Source of the DNA: Candidatus Nitrotoga sp. SPKER
Lineage (GTDB): Bacteria; Pseudomonadota; Gammaproteobacteria; Burkholderiales; Gallionellaceae
Length of the DNA stretch: 64,000 nt
NCBI GenBank assembly: GCA_003402285.1
Contig: QFXG01000026.1
Coordinates: 89,681 to 153,680, forward strand
Direction: 5' to 3'
A program made the translations under genes and the position numbers. The notes below the pieces were generated by a model. It saw only the letters and a program-made list of their open reading frames with translations. It had not been told where the DNA came from and did not search any database. The first letter of the stretch is position 1; every line of letters starts with the position of its first letter. Positions 39,046 through 47,375 of the stretch are shown piece after piece.

Positions 39046-39912
39046 ATGATTTTTAGCATGACTGGCTTTGCCACTGCCGCAACAGAACTCGATACCGGAT
39101 CGCTTGCAGTAGAGCTGCGTGCGGTCAATCACCGTTACCTCGACCTCCAATTACGTATGCCCGATGAACTGCGTATGCTGGAACCGATGCTGCGCGAAAC
39201 ACTTGCCGCGAAACTGACGCGCGGCAAAGTGGAATGCCGCATCGGTTTCGTCCCGCGGCCCTCCGTACAAAATCCGGCGCAGCTCAATCAGCCCCTTGTA
39301 CTGCAACTGGCACAATGGAGCAACGAGGTGCAGGCTATCCTGCCTGAAGCAGATAGCTTGAGCGTTGCCGATGTGTTGCGGTGGAATGGCGTGCTGCAAA
39401 GTGCGGCTATTCCGACCGACACACTGCAAACCATAGTGCCCGAACTGGTGCATCAAGTATTGCGCGAATTCACCGCAGCACGTGGCCGCGAAGGCGACAA
39501 ACTACAAGAATTTCTGTTGCAGCGCATAGAACAAATCGAAACCTTATGCACCCTGGTTGCACCGCGCATCCCGACAGCAATTGCCGCGTATGAAGAAAAA
39601 CTGGCCGCGCGTTTGCGTATTGCGTTGCAAACTGGGGATGATGAACGCCTACGGCAGGAAATTACATTATTTGCCAGCAAGATTGATGTGGATGAAGAGC
39701 TTTCGCGTCTGCAAACCCATCTGGTGGAAATGAAGCGAGTGCTGGTCAAAGGCGGCACAGTAGGCAAACGGCTGGATTTTCTGATGCAGGAACTACATCG
39801 CGAAGCGAACACGCTCGGCTCAAAATCTGTCGACGCAGAAGTCTCGCGTGCGTCCATGGAAATGAAGCTATTGATTGAACAGATGCGTGAACAGATACAG
39901 AACATTGAATAG
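39046..39912 (+). CDS. yicC: YicC family endoribonuclease
   Basis: The 288-aa protein starts with the invariant MSMTGFA-type motif (IFSMTGFATA), then ELRAVNHRYLDLQLRMPDELR, and ends with FLMQELHREANTLGSKS. YicC proteins have RNase activity and tune small-RNA levels in E. coli. Here it is divergent from rph-rdgB. The gmk gene that often follows is missing; accessory genes follow instead. Confidence 0.95.
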   Translation: MIFSMTGFATAATELDTGSLAVELRAVNHRYLDLQLRMPDELRMLEPMLRETLAAKLTRGKVECRIGFVPRPSVQNPAQLNQPLVLQLAQWSNEVQAILPEADSLSVADVLRWNGVLQSAAIPTDTLQTIVPELVHQVLREFTAARGREGDKLQEFLLQRIEQIETLCTLVAPRIPTAIAAYEEKLAARLRIALQTGDDERLRQEITLFASKIDVDEELSRLQTHLVEMKRVLVKGGTVGKRLDFLMQELHREANTLGSKSVDAEVSRASMEMKLLIEQMREQIQNIE

Positions 39913-40203
39913 CGAACCATGACATCCAAAAAGCAACCATTGTGGATGAGCGACCCGAAGATGCCCTCTATGAAGAAATTTCGCGTGAATACGCATTGGG
40001 CCGCATGTCCAAGCGCCGCTTACGTGATGTGCGCACGAGCCGCGTACTGAATACTACAAAGCCGCACTAAAAATTCGCTCATAGCGGAATTAAGGTGGTT
40101 CGCCGCAGCTATGGAGTTACATGTTATTTGCGTCACACAGACCGACAAAACTGTATTGGCATACACTTGACGATACTGTCGCATAACGATAGCATCACTC
40201 TTC
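39913..40203. other. Intergenic stretch after yicC, with a likely coding relic
   Basis: An open frame across 39930-40070 without a clear start gives VDERPEDALYEEISREYALG, which looks like coding sequence, yet I cannot name it; it ends at a TAA near 40068. It may be the leftover of a gene displaced by the accessory genes. A weak -35/-10 pair (TTGACG 40167-40172, TAGCAT 40190-40195) precedes higB. Confidence 0.4.
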
Positions 40204-40485
40204 ATGATCACAGATTTTCACGACGAAGAAACCCACAAGGTCTGGCTCGGCGAGTTCTCACGTCGCCTGCCAAATCAGATTCAGCAGGTGGCACGGCGTA
40301 AATTACGGATGTTGAATAACGTGCAACGGATCGAAGATCTGAGAATCCCGCCGAACAACCGCCTGGAAGCCTTGAAAGGCAGCCGGGCCGGGCAGTGGAG
40401 CATCCGTATAAATGAGCAGTGGCGTGTGTGTTTTACGTGGGCTGACGGCCATGCCAGCCGTGTGGAAATTTGCGACTATCACTGA
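40204..40485 (+). CDS. higB: HigB-type mRNA interferase toxin
   Basis: A 93-aa RelE-fold toxin that cuts mRNA on ribosomes. The family pattern is KLRMLNNVQRIEDLRIPPNNRLEALKGSRAGQWS-like (seen as LRIPPNNRLEALKGSRAGQW) and SIRINEQWRVCFTW, with CDYH at the end. It is directly before its antitoxin (12 bp), the toxin-first order of higBA systems. Confidence 0.92.
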   Translation: MITDFHDEETHKVWLGEFSRRLPNQIQQVARRKLRMLNNVQRIEDLRIPPNNRLEALKGSRAGQWSIRINEQWRVCFTWADGHASRVEICDYH

Positions 40486-40497
40486 GGAGTAAAGACA

Positions 40498-40812
40498 ATG
40501 AGCAAACCGACAAAACAAAAATTACGAAACATCCATCCGGGCGAAATTTTGCGCGAAGAATTTTTGATCCCACTCGGCATTTCACAATACCGACTGGCAA
40601 AAGAAATCAGCGTCACCGAAGCACGCATCTCAGCGATTTGCTCCGGCAAGCGAGCAATTACGGCAGATACGGCGCTACGGTTCGCTGCATTCTTTGGCAC
40701 AACCAGCGGCTTCTGGCTCGGCTTGCAGGGGGATTACGATACCGAAGAGGCAGCATGCGAATTGTCGGGGGTACTGGCGCAGATACATCGTTTCGAACCG
40801 GTGGCAGCATAA
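40498..40812 (+). CDS. higA: HigA-type antitoxin, XRE family
   Basis: A 104-aa helix-turn-helix protein with IHPGEILREEFLIPLGISQY and the HTH YRLAKEISVTEARISAICSG, then the family's FFGTTSGFWLGLQGDYD. It should neutralise HigB and repress the operon. AGGAG lies 8 bases before the start. Confidence 0.93.
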   Translation: MSKPTKQKLRNIHPGEILREEFLIPLGISQYRLAKEISVTEARISAICSGKRAITADTALRFAAFFGTTSGFWLGLQGDYDTEEAACELSGVLAQIHRFEPVAA

Positions 40813-40871
40813 TAAGCGATGCAGCAGAATGAAACCGCAATCCGTCCCCGATCTGTATGCATGAACTAGTC

Positions 40872-40903
40872 TCGTAGGTGGGGTTAGCTTAGCGTAACCC
40901 GAC
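40872..40903 (+). repeat. REP sequence, left copy
   Basis: A 32-base REP-like unit starting TCGTAGGTGGGG and ending GCGTAACCCGAC. Its reverse complement, with 29 of 32 bases matching, lies at 41241-41272. The pair flanks a REP-associated transposase relic. Confidence 0.8.
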
Positions 40904-40953
40904 AATTTACTGTGGATTGGCACTATTCGACTCGCATTTGTTTTGGGTGATCA

Positions 40954-41233
40954 TTCTTCTTCACATTGGTGACGAAAAAACGGCGACTTTTGTTTGCATC
41001 GGCGGAAACTGTAGATGTCTTACGAATTGCATTTCGCTCGGTGCGCTCCACTCACCCGTTTGCGCTTGGAGCATCATGTGGAATACATCCATTACAATCC
41101 GGTAAAGCACGAGTATGTAGCATCGCCATGGGAGTGGCCGCATTCCAGTTTCCTGCGATATGTCGAGGCTGGAGTTTATGAGGCGGGCTGGGGGCAGGGA
41201 CAGATAAATTTTGAGGATGTTGAGTATGCATGA
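40954..41233 (+). pseudogene. Internally deleted REP-associated transposase (RAYT)
   Basis: The first frame (from 40954) reads FFFTLVTKKRRLLFA, the RAYT N-terminus. The second frame (41015-41233) reads HHVEYIHYNPVKHEYVASPW and EWPHSSFLRYVEAGVY, the RAYT C-terminus. The central part with the HUH motif and catalytic tyrosine is missing, and the two pieces are in different frames. It cannot be active. It lies between two REP units in inverted orientation. Confidence 0.82.
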
Positions 41234-41240
41234 TGGAAAT

Positions 41241-41272
41241 GTCGGGTTACGCTACGCTAATCCGACCTACGA
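41241..41272 (-). repeat. REP sequence, right copy (inverted)
   Basis: The inverse of 40872-40903, with three mismatches. Together they bracket the RAYT relic like a REP-doublet unit. Confidence 0.8.
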
Positions 41273-41289
41273 AGCTAAGGAAAATTATC

Positions 41290-41496
41290 ATGGGCACCAC
41301 TGAAATCATGGAAAAAGCGCTATGTCTGAAAGCATCGGAACGTTACGAGTTGCTGGAGATGTTGCACAAAAGCCTGGATAAACCCGACCCGGAAATAGAC
41401 AGCGTCTGGATCGAAGAGGCGGAACGCCGTTTGCAGGCTTACCGCGAAGGCAAACTGGATGTAGTTTCGATGGAAGAAGCTTTCAGGGATTTGTAA
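41290..41496 (+). CDS. Addiction-module antitoxin (TIGR02574-like)
   Basis: A 68-aa protein with ALCLKASERYELLEMLHKSL and the family's VWIEEAERRLQAYREGKLDVV, EEAFRDL. Such proteins pair with RelE/ParE toxins. It shares one base with the toxin start at 41496 (TAATG), so the two are coupled. The toxin is frameshifted, leaving the antitoxin orphaned unless the toxin is restored. Confidence 0.88.
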   Translation: MGTTEIMEKALCLKASERYELLEMLHKSLDKPDPEIDSVWIEEAERRLQAYREGKLDVVSMEEAFRDL

Positions 41497-41796
41497 TGCA
41501 GCTTTATTTCTCCCTCATCGCAAGGGATGAATTGCGGGAAGCCAAGCTGTATTACAATCTCCAACAAAAGGGGGCTGGGCGCGCATTTTGTGGAAGAAGC
41601 GCAGGCGGCCGCAAAAACTGTCGCGAACAACCCACTGGCTTGGCAAATGGAGCGCGGAGACATCCGTCGCTTCTTCATGAATCATTTCCCATACAAATTG
41701 CTGTACGCCATCGAGGATGAACGGGTGATCGTCATCGCTGTGGCACATCAACACCGCAATCCTGACTATTGGGTGTATCGTATCTCGTCGCCATGA
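41496..41796 (+). pseudogene. RelE/ParE-family toxin with frameshift
   Basis: The frame starts MQLYFSLIARDELREAKLYY, but shifts at a run of five Gs (41570-41574). With four Gs it would continue QQKGLGAHFVEEAQAAAKTV and then MERGDIRRFFMNHFPYKLLY, AHQHRNPDYW, which are normal ParE/RelE features. One extra G therefore disables it, unless it is a sequencing error in the homopolymer. Confidence 0.8.
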
Positions 41797-41843
41797 CTAC
41801 ATTCATTCCCAAATTGTTGGAGTGTGATCCTGAAGGCAGAAGA

Positions 41844-42143
41844 TAAAATTCGTCCCCTCCGTTTTCAACAGACGAAGATCTGTGCCACATTCAAATTTAC
41901 GAGAAAGAGCGGAAGCACCTCGGCGAAAAGAAATGGAGCTCAAGAGTACCGACAATCAACTGGATTGGGAAAGAAGCGTTGGTAAATTATCACCAGCAAA
42001 CTCCCCTTCATTTACCCAAAGGCGTGTACGAACAATGGCTGTTCGATCTTGAACGCCATCACTTTATGCAAATACTGGCGACAAACAAAACTACAGAACG
42101 AGTCGAGTGCATGCTTAAAAATGAGAAGCTGTTGAGGAATTAA
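41844..42143 (+). pseudogene. Unassigned open frame with a methyltransferase-like patch
   Basis: About 100 codons are open without a good start. The stretch VPTINWIGKEALVNYHQQTP resembles the N-terminus of adenine-specific, Mod-type DNA methyltransferases (a PTLNWIGK...VVNHH pattern). The following part (YEQWLFDLERHHFMQILATN) does not. It stops 4 bp before the HD-Hsp90 gene. It may be a relic of a restriction-modification gene or a short real partner gene. Confidence 0.4.
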
Positions 42144-42147
42144 GGTC

Positions 42148-44736
42148 ATGAACGACTACGAACAATCCCCCCTCTGGGGGAAGGCCTTCACGCACTGTAA
42201 TGACGGTTTCGACAATCAACGGGACATTCTAGCCCAAGCCTACCGTGATTTTCGTGCGCGGGTGGCTTTACTGCTACAGAAAATTCAAAGTGAATTACCC
42301 TCACTTACGCTTCACGACATCACGCACATTTATGCCCTGTGGCATATTGCATCCGAAATTGCTGGGCCAAATTATCCCCTGAATCCAGCCGAAGCTCTCG
42401 TTCTTGGCGGGGCGTTTTTGCTGCATGATGCAGCCCATTGCCGGGCAGCATTTTCTGGTGGCATTGATGAGTTGCGCCAAACCACCGAATGGCGTGATGC
42501 GGCCGCTCAACGACAGCATGATCCAGATCAGCTAGTGGCAGGGTCAGAAGCCTTTCAGGGCGTCTTGTTCGATACTCTGCGGGTGCTCCATCCCAAGCAG
42601 GCGCGTCGGTTAGCTTTCACCTCTTGGTTAGACAAACCGAGCGGGACATCTCTTCACTTGTTTCCTCATAACGAACTGCGCGAGGCCTATGGCCATCTCA
42701 TTGGCGAGATCGCTCAAAGCCATTGGTCGAATCCCCATGAACTCGAACCTTTTGCACGGCGGATCATTTCTGCCCCTGCGTATCTTGCTCCGGCCAATTG
42801 GACTGTGAATATGCTCAAGGTTGCCGTCCTGCTGCGAGTTGCTGATGCTGCGCACATTGATGCCAAGCGAGCTCCGCGATTGCTGCTTGCCATGAATCAA
42901 CCCCAAGGCATTTCCCGCGAGCACTGGATGTTCCAAGCGCGGCTGAACCAACCCCATTGCAATCACGAGGGGAAGGAGCTTCTGTTTACGGGTAGCCCTT
43001 TCCCACCCAGCGAGCAGGATGCCTGGTGGCTGGCCTACGATGCCGCCTGCCTTGTGGATCATGAGCTATCTGCCGCTCACCACTTACTACGAGATCACCA
43101 ACTGGATCAGCTCGCAGCTCACGAAGTTGCCGGAATCCGAACACCAGAAGCTTTCTCGAATCACGTTCCAACCGATGGCTGGCATCCTGTAAATGCCTCT
43201 TTACATATCAGCGATGTAAAGTCTGTAGTCGAGCGTTTTGGAGGCACCAAACTATATGGCGACAAACCTTACCTAGCCCTCAGGGAATTATTGCAGAACG
43301 CCCGCGACGCAGTATTTGCCTGCCGCGCCATCGATGGCCTTGAAAAGAGTGAGGGATGTATTGAAGTGGAACTTGAGGAGCGTGACGGCGAAGACTGGCT
43401 CCACGTGACTGACACTGGCATCGGCATGAGTCGTTATGTTTTGACTCAAGTGCTCCTGGATTTTGGACGTTCTCTCTGGCGTGATTCTTCTTTGCGTAGC
43501 GAATGGCCCGGGCTTGCCGCCTCCAGTTTTGATGCAATAGGTCGTTTCGGCATTGGGTTTTTCGCAATATTCATGTTGGGTGATCACGTTAAGGTTGTTA
43601 CCCGCCGTTATGATGCCCATCCAAACGAACCAGAAACTCAATGGGTGTTGGAATTTCCAAAAGGACTAGCTTTGCGTTCCACTTTGCGTCCACCACTGAG
43701 CAATGAAGTGTTGCGCCGTCCTGGAACTCGCATTTCTGTTCACCTTAAAGATAAAGCCGCACTGCTTCGTGTTACACAGACTTGGTTTAGTATCGATTCT
43801 GGCGCTAAGAGAGAGGAGGTCTTTTTTTCACTTTCTCAAATCGTTGGTGCAGTCGCACCAGCTTTGGAGGTCGATGTCTGGACACGGGAGGGATTAAATC
43901 AGAAAATCAAAACAATTTCTGCAGGAGACTGGCGTCGACTTGATTCTGTACAGTTGCTGGAGCGACTCATGCCTATCCTTAGCCCAAACTTTTTTTCTCG
44001 TGATAAATGGTATTTGAGTGCTATCCAACCAGTAGCAGCCAACATAACCCCCATGGTTGATCAAGATAATAAAATTATTGGCAGATGTACAGTTCATGGT
44101 GCCACTAGCTATTTGGGAGAAGCTGCAATCACAGTCGGAGGTCTGTTTGGAGGAGTCATATCGAACTTGTCAGGAATTCTTGTCGGTGAGCAACTTGATC
44201 GCCTAGATCGTAGCGTTGCCATTCCTGCCAATATCTTAAAAACCTGGGCAGATGACCAAATAACTCTCCTTCAACATCAAGGCGCTTTGACATTGAATTC
44301 AAGCCGAATTTTGTTGAATCTTGGTGCTTGTAAAGAGGATGTCTTTATTATTTCCCATGGGCACATTCCCCTTACTACACGCATGTTCAGAGAACTTGTA
44401 TCCCAATTGGATGAACTCTGGGTATTGGATGAACGAGAGATTAATTACAAATCAGATAGGGACGATGTTTTAAAGCCCGAATTCGAAAATCATCTTAAAC
44501 TGGATTCCAAGGTTTTTTTGCTGGATAGGAGCATTGTAAAAAATGGGTTTATTACAGAATCGGTTTGGCCGACACAGATATTCTCTAATACCTTACGTTT
44601 CCCGGTCGAAATTGTCGAGCAACTATTAAATGAAATTTGGCGCGATGGAGAACAAGAAGAATTAGATGACATAGTCATCGGCACAGTGTTGGGAACTCCC
44701 ATCACAAGAACGGTAACCATTTTTCGGCATCAATAA
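42148..44736 (+). CDS. HD-domain / Hsp90-type GHKL ATPase fusion protein
   Basis: An 862-aa cytoplasmic protein. Residues ~25-330 look like an HD-family domain with HDITHI (56-61), LLHDAAH (91-97) and LRVADAAHID (229-238), fitting the HD-CE type. Residues ~355-540 are an Hsp90-like ATPase: N-box ELLQNARDA (380-388), G1 TDTGIGM (421-427), G2 IGRFGIGFFAIFMLGDHVKV (464-483; compare IGQFGVGFYSAFMVAD in HtpG) and PGTRISVHLK (525-534). Residues ~540-862 have no motif I recognise and no classic Hsp90 middle/C-terminal pattern. HD-Hsp90 proteins are known as a domain architecture, in surveys of nucleotide-linked conflict systems, but their function is unsettled. Neighbours are two toxin-antitoxin pairs and a transposase relic, so a defence role is plausible. 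Confidence 0.85.
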   Translation: MNDYEQSPLWGKAFTHCNDGFDNQRDILAQAYRDFRARVALLLQKIQSELPSLTLHDITHIYALWHIASEIAGPNYPLNPAEALVLGGAFLLHDAAHCRAAFSGGIDELRQTTEWRDAAAQRQHDPDQLVAGSEAFQGVLFDTLRVLHPKQARRLAFTSWLDKPSGTSLHLFPHNELREAYGHLIGEIAQSHWSNPHELEPFARRIISAPAYLAPANWTVNMLKVAVLLRVADAAHIDAKRAPRLLLAMNQPQGISREHWMFQARLNQPHCNHEGKELLFTGSPFPPSEQDAWWLAYDAACLVDHELSAAHHLLRDHQLDQLAAHEVAGIRTPEAFSNHVPTDGWHPVNASLHISDVKSVVERFGGTKLYGDKPYLALRELLQNARDAVFACRAIDGLEKSEGCIEVELEERDGEDWLHVTDTGIGMSRYVLTQVLLDFGRSLWRDSSLRSEWPGLAASSFDAIGRFGIGFFAIFMLGDHVKVVTRRYDAHPNEPETQWVLEFPKGLALRSTLRPPLSNEVLRRPGTRISVHLKDKAALLRVTQTWFSIDSGAKREEVFFSLSQIVGAVAPALEVDVWTREGLNQKIKTISAGDWRRLDSVQLLERLMPILSPNFFSRDKWYLSAIQPVAANITPMVDQDNKIIGRCTVHGATSYLGEAAITVGGLFGGVISNLSGILVGEQLDRLDRSVAIPANILKTWADDQITLLQHQGALTLNSSRILLNLGACKEDVFIISHGHIPLTTRMFRELVSQLDELWVLDEREINYKSDRDDVLKPEFENHLKLDSKVFLLDRSIVKNGFITESVWPTQIFSNTLRFPVEIVEQLLNEIWRDGEQEELDDIVIGTVLGTPITRTVTIFRHQ

Positions 44737-45122
44737 TAAATTGCAGTTTCCAAAGACATGGGTGCTTGCCGCCCTCACTGAATAATACGATATTACCGAG
44801 ATGGAGCAGGTTTACCCGCAATAATCGATGACCGTATCACGGTCTTACACATTGCTCCTTTCTCAATTCGTTCGCTCGGCGCTTTTAATCACTTAACCGT
44901 ATCGCCTCGGTTTAAAGGAATACTACAAGACGTCATAATATTGTAATAAATATCGGCTACCATATTCACGCAGCGATCCTACGCAACATACGTGCTGCTA
45001 AACCCCTTGGATTCTATGATTGTCAGCAAAGGGCACATTAACTAAAATTCTCAAAGTTATCTGCGACAGGTTTAGAATTTTTTTGATCTAACTGACTTTC
45101 ATACGCAGTCTGGTAACTATAA
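44737..45122. other. Intergenic stretch before ppk1
   Basis: The 386 bp contain no gene. No clear Pho box is seen; a TTTCAT-containing patch near 45100 is too weak to call. The ribosome-binding site for ppk1 is poor. Confidence 0.45.
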
Positions 45123-47222
45123 ATGAACCGTACAGCAGATAAAAAATTTCGCTCGCAGCATTTTATTAATCGTGAGCTAGGTCAACTTGAATTCAACGAA
45201 CGCGTGTTGGCGCAAGCAGAAAATGCGGGTATCCCGATTCTGGAACGTCTGAGATATCTATGTATTGTCAGCAGCAATCTGGATGAATTTTTTGAAATTC
45301 GTGTCGCTGGGTTGAAGGAGCAAATTAATCTTAAAAGTGTTGCCACCGGTCCAGACGGCATGGATGCACGCCAGACGCTTAAGCAAGTCCGAGAACAGGC
45401 GCATCGTCTTATCGAGCGACAATATCGCATACTGAACAGCAGTATTCTGCCTGTACTGGATACACATGGTATCCGTTTCCTGCGCCGCACTAACTGGAAC
45501 GATGTTCAACGTGCCTGGATTAAAAATTTCTTTTTATCCGAAGTGATACCGGTTCTTACCCCCATTGGCCTCGATCCATCACACCCCTTTCCTCGGGTGC
45601 TTAATAAGAGTCTGAATTTTGCTGTCGAGCTGATAGGCAAAGATGCCTTTGGGCGCAATTCTGCCAAGGCCATCGTGCAGGCGCCACGCATATTGCCGCG
45701 CACCATTTTGTTACCGTCTGAAATTAGTGGCTGCGCGCATGGCTTTGTATTTCTTTCATCTATTTTGCATGCCCATGTAGGCGAGCTGTTCGGCGGAATG
45801 GACGTATTGAGCTGCCACCAGTTCCGTGTTACGCGTAACAGTAATCTTTTTGTAGATGAAGAAGAAGTTAAAAATTTACGCATCAGCTTGCAGGGCGAAT
45901 TGCCGCAGAGGCACTTCGGCAATGCTGTGCGCCTGGAAGTCACAGACAATTGCTCGCCACAGGTAGCCACGTATTTGTTGCAACAATTCGAGCTGGGACA
46001 AGATGACTTGTATCGCGTAGATGGCCCGGTAAACTTGGTGCGCCTGATGGGTATCCCCGACCAGGTGGCGCGTGATGACCTGAAATTCCCTGTTTTTACG
46101 CCGGGTATGCCAGGCGACTTACTAAAGAAGGGGGCGGATATGTTTAAAGTTATCCGCAAGAACGATGTACTGTTGCATCACCCTTTTCAATCTTTCAAAC
46201 CGGTCATCGATCTTGTCCAGCAGGCCGCCGCTGATCCAAGTGTGGTTGCCATCAAACAGACCGTGTACCGCACCGGGGTGGATTCAGAATTAATGGAAGC
46301 ACTGGTCACCGCGGCCAAACATGGTAAAGAAGTGACTGTCGTCGTTGAGCTGCTGGCGCGTTTTGATGAAGAAGCCAACATCAACTGGGCAAGCCGCCTG
46401 GAAGAAGTGGGGGCACATGTGGTGTATGGCGTTGTTGGGCACAAGACTCATGCCAAGATGTTGATGGTAGTACGGCGTGAGGAGGGCAAGCTACGCCGCT
46501 ATGTCCATCTGAGCACCGGTAATTATCATCCGCGCACTGCACGGCTCTATACAGACTTCGGCCTATTTACAAGCAATGAACAAATGTGTGCAGACGTCAA
46601 TGAGGTGTTTACACAGCTGACCGGTCTGGGCAAAGCGAACAAATTAAATTATTTATGGCAATCGCCTTTTTCATTACATAGCCAGATTGTGCGGGCTATT
46701 CAGAATGAAAATAAACTCGCCAAAACAGGTAAGCGTGCGCACATTATCGCCAAAATGAACGCCTTACTTGAACCAGAAATCATCAGGGCGTTGTACGAAG
46801 CATCGCAGGCCGGGGTGAAGGTGGATCTTATTGTACGTGGGGTATGTGCGCTGCGTCCGGGTGTGCCGGGACTCTCTGAGAATATCCGTGTACGCTCGAT
46901 AATTGGTCGTTTTTTGGAACATACGCGCATCTTTTATTTTCGCAATAATCTGGCACGTAACGTGTTTCTGAGCAGTGCTGATTGGATGGATCGCAATTTT
47001 TTTCGTCGTGTAGAGGTGTGCTTTCCCGTGCTCGACAAGAAGCTGAAAAAACGTGTGATCGATGAAGGACTCAAAGCGTATATGCAGGATAACTTTCAGG
47101 CTTGGGTAATGGATTCGGATGGGCATTATCGAGTGAAGACACCTGGCCGTTATATACTGAAATGCGCACAATCTTCATTATTGCAAAAGCTCGCGGAGTC
47201 TACGACACCTGAGACGCTATAA
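45123..47222 (+). CDS. ppk1: Polyphosphate kinase 1
   Basis: Makes long-chain polyphosphate from ATP. The 699-aa protein is full length: N-terminal domain FINRELGQLEFNERVLAQAE and SNLDEFFEIRVAG; a head domain; and two PLD-like catalytic domains with VAIKQTVYRTG, the autophosphorylated His region VGHKTHAKMLMVVRREEG, LSTGNYHPRTARLYTDFGLF and the second histidine near RFLEHTRIFYF. It opens the phosphate island and pairs functionally with ppk2 at 6997. Confidence 0.97.
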   Translation: MNRTADKKFRSQHFINRELGQLEFNERVLAQAENAGIPILERLRYLCIVSSNLDEFFEIRVAGLKEQINLKSVATGPDGMDARQTLKQVREQAHRLIERQYRILNSSILPVLDTHGIRFLRRTNWNDVQRAWIKNFFLSEVIPVLTPIGLDPSHPFPRVLNKSLNFAVELIGKDAFGRNSAKAIVQAPRILPRTILLPSEISGCAHGFVFLSSILHAHVGELFGGMDVLSCHQFRVTRNSNLFVDEEEVKNLRISLQGELPQRHFGNAVRLEVTDNCSPQVATYLLQQFELGQDDLYRVDGPVNLVRLMGIPDQVARDDLKFPVFTPGMPGDLLKKGADMFKVIRKNDVLLHHPFQSFKPVIDLVQQAAADPSVVAIKQTVYRTGVDSELMEALVTAAKHGKEVTVVVELLARFDEEANINWASRLEEVGAHVVYGVVGHKTHAKMLMVVRREEGKLRRYVHLSTGNYHPRTARLYTDFGLFTSNEQMCADVNEVFTQLTGLGKANKLNYLWQSPFSLHSQIVRAIQNENKLAKTGKRAHIIAKMNALLEPEIIRALYEASQAGVKVDLIVRGVCALRPGVPGLSENIRVRSIIGRFLEHTRIFYFRNNLARNVFLSSADWMDRNFFRRVEVCFPVLDKKLKKRVIDEGLKAYMQDNFQAWVMDSDGHYRVKTPGRYILKCAQSSLLQKLAESTTPETL

Positions 47223-47375
47223 GCAGTTTTTTAGTTTAAATAATTATTGTCTTTTGCAGAGGCGTTCTTCAATAAGGATTGAAGGGAGCTTTGTGCCAAT
47301 ATCGCATCATTGCAACTAGATTGCTGCTTTAAATGAATCAAGTTGGCAGTTTTAAACTGCCCACGAAATATTGTT

